Positions 53,845-63,895 of a stretch of 64,000 nucleotides of DNA are shown here, piece by piece (within the stretch, counting starts at the first letter, position 1; each line of letters starts with the position of its first letter). The notes under the pieces were generated by a model. That model was given only the letters and a program-made list of their open reading frames with translations, ran no database searches and had not been told where the DNA came from. The stretch comes from Mesorhabditis belari (lineage: Eukaryota; Nematoda; Chromadorea; Rhabditida; Rhabditidae), in NCBI GenBank assembly GCA_958450365.1, contig CAUEEP010000924.1, positions 806,001 through 870,000 on the forward strand. The letters run 5' to 3'. The position numbers were made by a program, and so were the translations under genes.

Positions 53845-54343
53845 TGTGCGGCCGCGTAATCGCTCGTCGTCTGGCGCAGGGCTTTTACATAACCCCCTTC
53901 CCTCTCCTTTCGCCGAATAATCTGGCCGGCTCCGAATCCTCGAATTGGACATTGACTTCTCCTCAAATCAAGGCTAACGCGCGCCCTCATGTTGCAGAAC
54001 TGGATCGCTCTGAAATAAATAGCCTTCTTTGGGAACTTTTGGCGCATTTCCCATACAGTCCGGACCTTGCCCCTTTTGATTACTATTGATTCCGGAACAT
54101 GAGTAATGAGCTTGCGGGAGAACCCTTTGATCCGGAAGAAGCAGTCAAAAATTGGCTTTGAAAGTTTTTCGATTCAAAACCAAAATCCTACTCCGAAAGA
54201 GGAATCCGCAAATTGCCTGTAAAATGGGCAGAAGTCGTCAATAATAATGGAAATTATTTGGAATGAATTCATGGTTTGGTTTTATGGCTTTATGTTGAAT
54301 AAATTTTAGTTCAAAGTCCCGCCGTTTTCAATTCTCCGACCCA
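53845..54343 (+). mobile_element. Mariner-derived element, C-terminal coding part
   Basis: Plus strand encodes a transposase tail in pieces: RPHVAELDRSEINSLLWELL, FPYSPDLAPFDYY (third catalytic Asp block) and RKLPVKWAEVVNNNGNYLE. It ends in TTTTCAATTCTCCGACCCAA before a TA. The left end is lost. It is the parent sequence type of the smaller elements at 10.9 and 44.8 kb. Confidence 0.8.
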
Positions 54344-54349
54344 ATAATT

Positions 54350-55030
54350 AATAATCTTATATCAGATTTAAAGAATTCTCTTTAGATTTATGGAAACCTT
54401 TTTGCCTTTAACTTTTCATTTAAGGCTTACAAGAGATGGCTTTAAGGCTTTCTTACGAGAGATGAGTCTAGGAACAGGTAAACTTTAAAGAGGACAAGCT
54501 ATTTTGGGGCCAAATTTTGGTTGAAGACCGGACAATTTTCAAGGTTTTGTAGTGTTTTACAGCGTTTTTTGATCGTCAGTAGGTTTTCTAACTTTTAACC
54601 ATTTACTCTCAATGTCTAGTTAACTCAATGCCTAGTTAAATTCTTGTCATTTGATTTGACTCCAGGAACCTCGTTTTCGGTTCATTTTCTCTATATTTTG
54701 ATCTGTTTCACTCATTGATGCAACCCTTTTCGCCTTTCTCCTCTCCGATCTCACTATCAGCGTGTTTTCAAGCGCTAATCTTTGTGTCACTTACTGAGAA
54801 AAAGACTATGCAAGAAGTGCAAGATCTGCTAGTATTCTTCTTTTGAGATTGCATTGATCCGTCTGCGGGTCTTCTAATTCTATTCTATCATTCAGAAAAT
54901 AGGGTACTTTTTAAGGAGCAAGGGCCTAACTTTACATTTCTAGTTTTCCATTTCAAAACTTTTAAAGTTGTCTCTCTGCCTCTCTGCCCAGAAAATGCAT
55001 TTCTAGTTCATAAATGTACTAAAATTCATC
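54350..55030. other. No recognised feature
   Basis: AT-rich sequence without a convincing frame, terminal repeat or tandem array, apart from the CATCAATGTA triplet repeat starting near 55030. Confidence 0.4.
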
Positions 55031-55057
55031 ATCAATGTACATCAATGTACATCAATG

Positions 55058-55200
55058 TACGGTCGCGTCCATTTCCTTCCTATTTGCGTTGCTATTTTGC
55101 AATTATTCGCGTCGCATTTTTCGTCTTTTTTCTCCCTTCCCGAAATTATTTTTTTTTGGTCTGCGGGTTTTCGCCTTCTTTCTGGGGGGGGACTTTGTTG
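55058..55200. repeat. Diverged inverted copy of 57190-57420
   Basis: CGGTCGCGTCCATTTCCTTC and TTCGTCTTTTTTCTCCCTTC match, inverted and with many differences, the stretch following the Cys-rich peptide exon at 57.2-57.4 kb. It is a dispersed repeat, not a proven gene. Confidence 0.5.
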
Positions 55201-55235
55201 TTTCATTTTTGATGTGCATGCTGTTTTTGCAATGG

Positions 55236-55430
55236 GTACCTGGTTCTTGGGGAACTTTGATGTTTCTGCCTTCGTTCTTGGGGGACTTTGATGCTTCTGC
55301 CTTCGTTCTTGGGGACTTTGATGCTTCTACCTGGTTCTTGGGGGACTTTGATGTTTCTGCCTTCGTTCTTGGGGACTTTGATGCTTCTACCTGGTTCTTG
55401 GGGGACTTTGATGCTTCTATTCATGCGCAT
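55236..55430. repeat. About 30-bp minisatellite with two alternating versions
   Basis: Units of TTCTTGGGGGACTTTGATG plus TTTCTGCCTTCG or CTTCTACCTGG alternate. All three frames are open by chance. Confidence 0.85.
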
Positions 55431-55492
55431 GCTGTTTTGCAATGGGTACTGTTGCATTTCGGTTTTGTACTAATAAACAGTAACGTACGGTT

Positions 55493-55704
55493 AAAGCTAA
55501 ATAAAATATGAAGTCAAACTTGTTTTGTCAAGAATTTCGGAGAAAAATTGATATCTTTTCAATTTAAAACTTTGGTTTTATGTTCTTTTAAATTTCTCTA
55601 ATAGTGGGGTCCTCTCTAATAGTGGGGTCCTCTCTAATAGTGGGGTCGTCTGGAAGGGGATTGAAAAAATAGTGGGGGACCCCACTAATAGAGTAAATAC
55701 GGTA
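55493..55704. mobile_element. Inverted partial copy of the TACCGTATTT element
   Basis: Reverse-complement match of 50910-51110, including AACTTTGGTTTTATGTTCTT and the GTGGGGTCCTCTCTAATA repeats, ending TAGAGTAAATACGGTA. Confidence 0.85.
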
Positions 55705-56069
55705 ATTGAATTTGTGATTGATGCATAGCAGATTTATGTAAAGTAAGTGACAAAAATTCAGGAGAACTTTACTGTCGACAAAAGCCCAGTCACTCAGCCG
55801 AATCCGAAAGAGGAAGGCCAATCAAGAAAATTGTAGACTTTCATCATACTTGTAAATTTAAATTTCCAAATATTTTCATAATTTTTTTTGCTTCTTATTG
55901 GCTAGCTTAAATAAATCGGGTGTTCTATTTATTTGTTTGTCTTTCTTTTTGAAATTTCGTGATGTTCCATTCTGTGAGGTGAGCCGTTTATAATATTTCA
56001 CTTTGAATACGATAAAACTCTATTGATAACTATTATTGATAACTATTCTTTCAATGACTGTATAGCATT

Positions 56070-56322
56070 TGTTCGGAACTTCTTCCGATAAAGTTTATTT
56101 CTCTTTGAAATCTATCGATCAATGTTCCCTCTCAATCATCCTTTTCCTCCAAAATCTTTCCACGATTTCCCCAGCCATAAGCAAGCCAAAAAATAGACAT
56201 TTCTAGGCATTTCCCCCTCAACTTTTCTGTATTTAAACCCTTCGGTGCTTTAATAAATATTCTGCCTGAACCAAGGGATAGAGACACATCTTATCCCGAA
56301 CATTTTGGTGCGCAGTCCGGGA
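56070..56322 (+). mobile_element. Solo-LTR-like segment plus primer-binding-site-like sequence
   Basis: A 233-bp segment starts TGTTCGGAACTTC and ends TTATCCCGAACA (TG...CA with inverted TGTTCGG/CCGAACA tips). It contains TTTAAACCC and an AATAAA signal near its 3' part. It is followed after TTT by TGGTGCGCAGTCCGGGA, which could pair with a tRNA 3' end (…CCA). Flanks repeat: ATAACTATTcTTTCAATGAC before it and ATAACTATTaTTTCAATGAC after it. No gag or pol follows. Confidence 0.55.
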
Positions 56323-56959
56323 ATAACTATTATTTCAATGACTGTATATCATTTAAAACTCGATTGAGAGCAGTTTATTTATCATAATACAAAAGATAAA
56401 AGAAAAGAAAGCAGAAAATTTGAAGAAGAAATCTGACAAAGAAAAATCTGAAGAAGAATAAGAGCTCTAAAGTGGAAATAAGTTTTAAAAAGCAATTTTC
56501 ATCAAAATCGCCTCAATCTTTTGAATAAAGCTGATATGAAAATAACTTCAAATCTTTGTTAAGTTCTTTAGTTCTTTGTTAGGGCTTTTGAGCCGCCTTT
56601 TTGCCCTAACAGCCGGCTGGCTGTTAGGGCAACAAAATAAGGCTTTTGAGGAGGCTATAAAATTGAAAAGATTGCCCATTCATCGTTGCAGAATCCAAGC
56701 GGTATGAGCTGGCGCCTCATCCTAATTGAAGACGGATTACCGTACGATTGACCCCAAAATCTGAATCCTCTCAAAAAAATCAAGCCAAGGAAGACGTTTT
56801 TTCATTAAAATATCCTTCAAATAAAGTTTTGAAGTGATTTTCATATAGCTGATGCTTTATTTATTGCTTGCACTGCTTAGAATTTAAAAAATTTCGTTGA
56901 CAGTTTACGAATTGCGGGGAAAAGGGAATACAAGAAAAAAGCAAGACAAAAAAGTTTTT

Positions 56960-57150
56960 TATTTTACTTTTAATGTTACGACAGTTACTTGCTCAATTAC
57001 ATCGACAGTTACTGGCTCATTTGCATTTACAGTTACTTGCTCATTTGCATTGACAGTACGGTGGGATTCCTGTGCAACCAATGGGACAAAAAGCCGGCCC
57101 ACATTGACAGTTTGGAGGAATTTCCGTGCAACCGGGTGGACAAATCCCAC
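56960..57150 (-). CDS. Cys-rich small peptide exon, copy A
   Basis: Minus-strand frame: CGICPPGCTEIPPNCQCG, then PAFCPIGCTGIPPYCQCK and stop at 57041. The CPxGCTGxPPxCxCGP unit repeats at a 17-residue period, a secreted disulfide-peptide pattern. The 5' part is not identified; no Met or clear acceptor lies in this frame. The adjoining TTACTTGCTCA(A/T)TT repeats lie after the stop. It is a duplicate of copy B. Confidence 0.45.
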
Positions 57151-57484
57151 AATTTATAATTTTACGGTTTATTAGTACAGAATTTCAAAAAAAGCAACGG
57201 TATCCATTACAAAAACAATAGCGCATAAAGAGAAACATTAAATCCCGAAAAAACGAAGGCAAAACTTCAAATCCAAAAGGGCGAAAAGTCAAAAACACAA
57301 GTTTCTCCAAAAAAAAAGAAAAAAAAGATATTTGGGAGGGAGGAGAAAACGAGACGAAAAAGCGACGCAAATTAAATGCAAATAGGAAGGGAACGGACGC
57401 GACCATTCCATTCCAAAAGCAAGACAAAAAGTTTTTTATGTTGCAGCGACAGTTACTTGCTCAATTACATCGACAGTTACTGGC

Positions 57485-57672
57485 TCAATTGCATTGACAG
57501 TACGGTGGGAATCCTGTGCAACCAATGGGACAAAAAGCCGGCCCACATTTGCAATTCGGAGGAATTCCCGTACAGCCGGCTGGGCAAAACATCGGACCAC
57601 ATCGACAGTTTGGAGGGATTCCCGTGCAACCGGGTGGACAAATTCCACTTCTTGGCGATTTATTGTCGACGC
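57485..57672 (-). CDS. Cys-rich small peptide exon, copy B
   Basis: After an acceptor-like GTTTAG the frame runs 62 codons to a stop at 57485: SPRSGICPPGCTGIPPNCRC, GPMFCPAGCTGIPPNCKC, GPAFCPIGCTGFPPYCQCN. Three tandem CPxGCTGxPPxCxCGP units give 12 cysteines. Just upstream, out of frame by one base, ATGAAAAAGCTCATAATA could start a signal peptide, so either an intron lies between or the copy has a frameshift. Such peptides are usually secreted; function unknown. Confidence 0.5.
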
Positions 57673-57721
57673 CTAAACGAGCGAATGACTATTATGAGCT
57701 TTTTCATGGGTTACAGCCAGT

Positions 57722-57802
57722 ACATCAAGCTGCACATCAGGCTGTACACCAGGCTGTACATCAGGCTGTACATCAGGCTGTACATCAGGCTGTACTGACT
57801 GT
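57722..57802. repeat. 12-bp array, TACATCAGGCTG unit
   Basis: Six or seven copies, upstream of copy B on its strand. Confidence 0.85.
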
Positions 57803-57859
57803 ACAGCTGTTAGAGTCAGTACATCAAGCTATACTGACTGTAACAGACTTTTTAGTTTT

Positions 57860-58505
57860 TTGAAAAGCCAAAAAGTCAGTTAAGGATCTTTTCCAACAAG
57901 AAATTGTTGTTAATAACTATTTAAAATACGATTAAAACCTTTATTTTAAAACCTTTAAAACCTAAAGTTATAATTATTATGAGTTTTCTATCTTTAATTC
58001 TCACTTGCTTCAACCAGAAGCCCAAAGATGCTCAAAATGATGAATAAATTGAAAAATGACTCGTAACGCATTTTGAATATTTTCAGAAATGAAAACAGGA
58101 TTCATTGTCGACTTTTTGAGCTTTTATAATCTTTTTCTACTTGTAAAAACAAACTGAAAATTATTTTAAACGTTTGTTTTCGATTCACGGGCAAGAAGAA
58201 GAAGGAGAAGGATAAGCAAATAATGAAATCATTTTTTGTTTATTTGCTAGCTTTTTTTATATTAGGATAACATTTTCTAAACTTTAGCATAAGCTCTTTA
58301 AGAAATTCTCCACTAGATCGTTCTCTTGGGTTGATGGGAAAAGCTTGACACGTTTTTCAAATGAAATTCTAAATTTGTAAACAGGGAGAGTTCTTCATTT
58401 CAATCTCCTCTAGAGAGGGAGAATTTTTCATTTCAAACACTTCATTTACTCTATGCAGAGTCTGCAGATGCAGAAAAATGAAGTGCCAAATGAATCGGCT
58501 TTATA
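57860..58505. other. No recognised feature
   Basis: AT-rich sequence. No frame, array or inverted end stands out apart from AGAGAGGGAGAATTTTTCAT, a short direct repeat near 58390-58430. Confidence 0.4.
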
Positions 58506-59222
58506 CAGGGTGACCAAGAACTACCGCAACAACGTCGTATTATGTTATGAGGCCCATTTCACTTTTTGCTTACCTGTTTTTATAGTTTTTGTGTATTTTC
58601 CTTATTTTATGGTACGATTACTAACTTTCAATACATTAGTATCGTTGTTTTCAGGAATGGTGAAAGCGTCTCCACATTGACAATCGATCTTTGAGCTCAA
58701 GCGGCAGTGTGTTCAGGCAATCGAGATCTCAAAGCGCCTGAATGTCCCCAGAAGCCTCGCTTCTCGAACCATTCAACGTTATGAGACTCTGGGCACAGTT
58801 TCTGATCGCCCTGGAAGTGCGCCGGCTGAAGGCAAAGGCTCAAGGCAAAGGCTCAAGGCAAAGGCTCAAGGCAAAGGCTCAAGGCAAAGGCTCAAGGCAA
58901 AGGCTCAAGGCAAAGGCTCAAGGCAAAGGCTCAAGGCAAAGGCTCAAGGCAAAGGCTCAAGGCACCTTCCCGGACTTCATCTCGTTTTCTGAGTGACCAC
59001 CCAGCTCACTCGATCTTAACCCATTGGATTACTCAGTCTGGAGTGTTCTTGAAGCCAGGGCATGTGCAAAACCACATAAAAATATGGAAAGTTTGAAGAA
59101 AGCGCTCATCAAAGCATGGGATACCCTCGATGATGCCGATTTGCTCGCCACGGTCAATGCGTTCCCCAAACGTTTGCAGGCCTGTCTGAATGCCGATGGA
59201 GGCAAATTTGAAATTAATTGTT
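58506..59222 (+). mobile_element. Tc1-like remnant with 13-bp array in place of its core
   Basis: Starts CAGGGTGACCAAGAACTACC. Encodes a helix-turn-helix block (QAIEISKRLNVPRSLASRTI, then DRPGSAPAE), then about ten copies of GGCTCAAGGCAAA (58831-58965), then the C-terminus DLNPLDYSVWSVLEA, SLKKALIKAWDTLDDADLLA and FPKRLQACLNADGG. The whole catalytic middle is missing. The right end is not found; a second copy of the left tip is at 60122. Confidence 0.8.
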
Positions 59223-59314
59223 AATTTTTTACTGTTCTACAGTGCGTTTCAAATTCTTAAACGCACCCTCTAAAATAGCGAATTTTGCATTTTGAACACC
59301 GCTACAACTATTAG

Positions 59315-59871
59315 GTGTGTGAAAAAGTAATCCACGTTTTTTATTTTTATCTGATGACCAAATAAGACGCTGTCTTCTCGAAAACCCTCGTCCAACCTCT
59401 TCAGAAATAGGCCTTACATTAAATTGTGATGGGTCAATCGTAAGGAAACGCTAGAATGCCATGAATTTTATCAAAAAGTTGGACAAATGGATACCGCATG
59501 AACCATAACGCGCGACTGCATGTCTCTTTACAGACTCGACAAAAAATCCAGAGTGCTGGATGGGAGGTTTTACCACATCCACCTTATAGTCCAGACCTTT
59601 CTCCATCTGATTATTATTTATTTTTGTCTCTGTCTAACTTTTTGGCCAATAAACGGTTCAATTCCGAAGAAGATGTCAAAACCGAGGTTGATCTTTTCTT
59701 CGCCTCTAAGGACCAAGATTTTTATTATCGTGGAATGTCTTTACTTGTAGAACGTTGGCAAAAGGTTGTTCTTTCGAATGGTGATTACTTCGTTGAATAA
59801 AAATTATTTTAACGAAACTTATGGTCTTTTATATTTAAATGTTAAAAACGTGGATTACTTTTTCACACACC
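59315..59871 (+). mobile_element. Internally deleted mariner, 557 bp
   Basis: GGTGTGTGAAAAAGTAATCC and GGATTACTTTTTCACACACC between TA dinucleotides. Plus strand 59498-59800 encodes the transposase C-terminus, with NHNARLHV (the first of the last two Asp positions is Asn), PPYSPDLSPSDYYLF, and LVERWQKVVLSNGDYFVE. The N-terminal two thirds are deleted. It is inserted in one of two copies of a local repeat. Confidence 0.9.
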
Positions 59872-60224
59872 TAATATTAATCTTTTTCTATTATAAAGGG
59901 CATGTCTTAAAACCTAAAAATACGAAAAATAAAGACTTTTTTGTAAATCAACCGTTTCAAATTCTTAAATACACCCACCTTTGCTGTTTATTTGAAATTT
60001 TTGAATTTCATTGTTAGTTTTGAAAAACTAACAATTATTGATAGAATAAAGCGTCAAATTTAAGTTGCCGATATTGATTTCTATTGTCGATATCGACAGG
60101 TGTACAGTAAACCGACGAATCTACAGGGTGACCAAGAATTACCGCAACACACAAAAGACCTGGCTTTTAACCAAATATGCGACCCAACTCGAAAAGTTAA
60201 CTTAAATATCTTTATTCAACATAC

Positions 60225-60300
60225 AGTGCGTTTCAAATTCTTCAACGCACCCTCTAAAATAGGGAATTTTGCATTTTGAACACCGCTACAACTATTAATC
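60225..60300. repeat. Copy of the 59.24-59.31 kb repeat, without the mariner
   Basis: ACAGTGCGTTTCAAATTCTT, CGCACCCTCTAAAATAG and TGAACACCGCTACAACTATT match 59239-59314. Here the sequence continues uninterrupted to TAATCTTTGTCTATT, matching what follows the mariner at 59876. Confidence 0.85.
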
Positions 60301-60309
60301 TTTGTCTAT

Positions 60310-60440
60310 TAGAAAGAGCACCGGCGTCGCACAAGTTTTTGATCTGCTCTGTTTCCAACTAGCGACCACGGAGGGATGGACTCTAGGCGCTAAGGGGTTC
60401 ATACCTAGTTCCGAGCGCACCCAGGGCCAATTCCTATGAG
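60310..60440 (-). repeat. GC-richer island, SINE-like
   Basis: A stretch of clearly higher G+C with CGGAGGGATGGACTCTAGGC and CCGAGCGCACCCAGGGCC. It gives a short minus-strand frame typical of such repeats. Evidence is composition only. Confidence 0.35.
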
Positions 60441-61087
60441 TACATTGTACATTTAAAGTTTTGTAATAACTTTCTAAAGCGGTGGAAAATTTATAAAGCA
60501 AACAGCAAAAGCCAAGCTTGTCCAGAAAACGGTAGACAACCAAAAGAAACACTGGGGTAACAAAAAGGGAATTTCTTGCGTAAAAAATTGCTAGCAAACA
60601 AGTTTCGATAAAAGAAATTAGAGATCTAAGTTCTTTTCGTATAATAGAATAGAGAAAGCTATTTTTGCGAAAAGTTTTGAGGTAAACAACCTCTCTGTTT
60701 TCATTGAAAAGGGGTCATAAAATGACTCAATCAAAAAAAACCAAAAAAGAAGAAAAAAGTGGTAAAAGGAACTCAAACTCCAGAGTTTTCTTGCTCACAG
60801 TTTCTGTTGGGGAGTTTCTTGGAATTGTTTTTTGAAGATAAGATCTGGGGCTCTTTTTTTTTTCGTAGTTCAGCAATATTATGATTAAATTTTTGATCTC
60901 TTTACCTTTCTGCTTAAAGCACTTATAAATACCCGACCGCGCTTTCGATGAGTTCAACTTGAGTTTAAAAACCTTATTAAAAGGCTTGATGTGCGTCCTT
61001 TCGACTTTGCTGTTTGTAATTATTCTTCTCAATCAATGTTAAGTTTTTTTCTTTTACTAATCTACAATTGGTGCAAGGCAATCAAGG
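60440..61087. other. No recognised feature
   Basis: AT-rich. The minus-strand 101-residue frame (61032-60727) is Lys/Leu/Phe-rich without a motif or splice partner. Confidence 0.4.
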
Positions 61088-61172
61088 CCAATCTTGTCAG
61101 AGAGATAAGGAACCAAATTTGTAGAGATAAGGAACCAAATTTAGAGAGATAAGCAACCAAATTTAGAGAGAT
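61088..61172. repeat. Four-copy array of the GGAACCAAAT unit
   Basis: AGATAAGGAACCAAATTT(GT)AGAG repeats, the same unit as the 42.7-43.1 kb array. Confidence 0.8.
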
Positions 61173-61626
61173 AATGAACGCCAACCTTGTCTCGATTCAT
61201 AACGACGGAGAAAATCGTTTTATTTCAATTTTGATTCCATTGTGGCGCAAGGATTGGTTAACCTTCCAGACAGGAGTCTCGGAGTTCGGAGACCCTTCCA
61301 AATTCCATCCAATTCTGTGGTTAGTCCTGGAATTTGGGGACTTTCTATTTTTCTCCATAACTCGACTTCCAATTGACCGATCGATCCTATCGATCCTAAA
61401 ATATCATTCAAAATAATAATTAAGAGTTGGGATCATTTCATGGGAAAACTTTGTTTTTACAACAGTTTTTCTTTTTTGTGAAAAAGCCGGTTTTTTTTGA
61501 TAATTTTGAGGGTTTTGAACTTAAGCTCTATTTAAATTTCTGTAAATGCATTTCCGTTAGACTTTTTTAATGAATTCATATATAGTTATTCTTTCTTTTT
61601 TTTAAATCTTCAATTTTGGGAAGCTA

Positions 61627-62080
61627 ACTCTATTTTGACCACACTAAACTTGTCCCTGAAGTGACTCGATTCCTTTCTTGGTCACTCGCATTTGGCCCTC
61701 GAAATTTCTTGAATGCTTCGATCAATTGAAACACGTTTTAGCTCAGGTTAAAGACTAAGCCATGCTTATCTTAGTTCAGATATCTGGTTGATCCTGCCAG
61801 ACTGCTCGCTCAGGTTAAAGACTAAGCCATGCTTAACTCTATTTTGACCACACTAAACTTGTCCCTCAAGTGACTCGATTCCTTTCTTGGTCACTCGCAT
61901 TTGGCCCTCGAAATTTCTTGAAGGCTTCGATCAATTGAAACACGTTTTAGCCTATTTTGTAGAGGAGATTTACAACTTTCAAATAGTTTATAACATTCAT
62001 CGATATCAGGTTTATCGATCCTGCCAGACTGCTCGCTCAGGTTAAAGACTAAGCCATGCTTATCTTAGTTCAGATATCAA
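61627..62080 (+). repeat. Duplicated block containing 18S rRNA 5'-end-like fragments
   Basis: Two copies of a 115-bp unit (ACTCTATTTTGACCACACTA ... GAAACACGTTTTAG) at 61627-61741 and 61836-61950 alternate with pieces resembling the start of 18S rRNA: TCTGGTTGATCCTGCCAG at 61783, TTTATCGATCCTGCCAG at 62010, and TTAAAGACTAAGCCATGCTT three times. Only about 65 bases of rRNA-like sequence occur, so this is not an rRNA gene. Confidence 0.65.
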
Positions 62081-62227
62081 GTTTCTATCGTTTGAAATTT
62101 ATGAAAATGTTCAAATCCGCATTTCTTATGCATGTACCTAATATTTATTTAAAAAATAAACCAAAATAGTTTTCAGGGATTTGATTTGGGAACAAATTCT
62201 GACCTCTGAGACTATTATTTGACAAAG

Positions 62228-63058
62228 ATGAACACCTTGCACTCTGGGATCAATTTTCTGCTGTTGCTACAGTCAGTTGAAAAATTTACAATTCTAATAC
62301 AAATCCATTTTCAGTACCGCTTTTGGACATTCAAATCAACAACAATCTCAAGAGGAACCCTTGTCGGAAATAAGTTGGTCTGAGTTGCACTCAACTCTCG
62401 TTACTCAACAACACCAAGCTCAGCAATTTGCCCAATCCACAGCTTTGTTCAAGGAGGTAAACTTCAAATGTTGAACTCATTCTTTTCAAAATCTAACACC
62501 TTTCAATGATTTTTCTTTCAGCTAGCTTCCGTTTTGGATAAAATGTTGAAATCGGATGATTTTGAGGCTAGAGTTCTCATCGAAATCCGCAAATTGATTT
62601 CTCGTTTGGGCTCAGAGAAAAACGAAACCGAACAGTTTTTGAAAAGAATGGAGAAACAACGATTGGCCATTTCGAACAAGAAAGATGAGCAACTACGTGA
62701 AAAGAAACGGTTAGAAGATGAGGATGAAGAGGTTAATGTTATGAATGAAAATTAAATTAGAGTTGTTTTAGGCGTCGAGTGAAGAAGAAAATGAAGGCAA
62801 CCAACATGAGCGCGGATCTAGAGTGATTAGAGGTTGAATTTGAAATGAAAAAACTTGTCTAGAGCTTTAGAGTGTTTTAAGAAAGTGTAGAAATTGTAAG
62901 TGAGAAAAAGAATGATCTCAAATTTCATGCTTTCAGGATGGTCATTTCTGCATCGAGCAGCTAACGATCAGATGAATTCTGCAGAGAATTTGAAGACAAC
63001 CGGTGAAAAACTCGAGCGTGAAGATCCTGAAGATCTTCAAGACTCTGATGGTCTTTGA
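62228..63058 (+). CDS. Small acidic coiled-coil protein with N-terminal hydrophobic segment
   Basis: Five exons (62228-62271, 62315-62456, 62522-62731, 62772-62832, 62937-63058) give 579 nt (192 aa plus stop) with phases 2, 0, 0, 1 all matching and normal GT-AG borders. The first ATG stands in AAAG-ATG. Residues 1-20 (MNTLHSGINFLLLLHTAFGH) could be a weak signal peptide. Next comes a Gln/Ser-rich stretch, then a long charged helix (MLKSDDFEARVLIEIRKLIS, EKKRLEDEDEE) likely to form a coiled coil, then an acidic tail (LEREDPEDLQDSDGL). A poly(A) signal AATAAA follows at 63069. No named family recognised. A similar exon begins at 63896, suggesting a tandem paralogue. Confidence 0.65.
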
Positions 63059-63068
63059 AATTTCAAGC

Positions 63069-63074
63069 AATAAA
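63069..63074 (+). promoter_or_regulatory. Polyadenylation signal AATAAA
   Basis: Eleven bases after the stop codon of the coiled-coil gene. Confidence 0.5.
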
Positions 63075-63184
63075 CTTAAAATGCTAATGAAAATAATGAG
63101 AATATTAGTTTTTTCTAGCGTTTTCCGTTAAAAATCATTTCATATTCGACTCAAAAACCTAGAACTAGAACCTAGAACTAGAAC

Positions 63185-63242
63185 TTGATGGCTCTGATGG
63201 CTCTGATGGCTCTGGCGGCTCTGATGGCTCTGATGGCTCAGA
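63185..63242. repeat. 9-bp array, GATGGCTCT unit
   Basis: Six or seven copies just before the next MITE; preceded by three copies of CTAGAAC. Confidence 0.85.
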
Positions 63243-63256
63243 CCGCAGTACTATTA

Positions 63257-63782
63257 GGGTGGTGCAAAAGAACATGCCGATGGGTATCAGCTCTCATTTA
63301 TCAGAAACGAGCGATGCTAACGGCATTATTTTTTTTAATGTTTTGTTTATGGCCTATTTGTTTGCTATTTATTTCGACATTTGAATTTTTTGGTTGTTGT
63401 TTATTTTATTTATTTTTTATTTAGACCATGGTCGAGAAAAAGTTTGTGCTACGAGCATTACTGTTTAACTTCAAGATTGGGAAGCCTGCTGCCGAATCGC
63501 ATCGTTCTCTCTGTGCTGCTTTCGAAGATGTCAGTTTGTCTCTCAGGCAGTGTCAGACTTGGTTTCAACGAATCCGAGAAGGAGACAAGACTTTGGAAGA
63601 TTACGAGCACGGTTCGAGGCCAGAAGTCGTGAACGAAGCCAAGCTGAGGGACGTTATTCAGGCCGATCCATGCCAATCTGCTCGAGATCTTGCGAAAATA
63701 TTCCATTGTGATCATGTCACCATCGAACGCCATCCTTTTTTTAAAATTTACCTTCAAATCGGTAGTTTCTTTTGCACCACCC
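63257..63782 (+). mobile_element. Internally deleted mariner, 526 bp
   Basis: GGGTGGTGCAAAAGAA and TTCTTTTGCACCACCC, perfect inverted ends between TA dinucleotides. The plus-strand frame from 63428 encodes the mariner N-terminal DNA-binding half: FVLRALLFNFKIGKPAAESH, WFQRIREGDKTLEDYEHG, ADPCQSARDLAKIFHCDHVT. The frame then jumps to the right end, so the catalytic half is deleted. It is a different subfamily branch from 1936-3145 but with similar tips. Confidence 0.9.
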
Positions 63783-63895
63783 TAAGATTTTAAAAAAGAA
63801 CCAAAACTATTTTAAAAAAGAATCGAAAGTCGTAAGAACTAAACGAATCAAAATTTCTATAGAGCTACTTGTTTCTATTTTCTATGATTGGTCAG

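Noticed and set aside
57376..57863. Plus-strand ORFs with GGIPVQP and VHQAVHQA repeats
   Set aside because: They are antisense to the Cys-rich exon and frames of the TACATCAGGCTG array.
61741..62080. 18S rRNA gene
   Set aside because: Only about 65 bases of the 5' end are present, repeated and interrupted by unrelated sequence.
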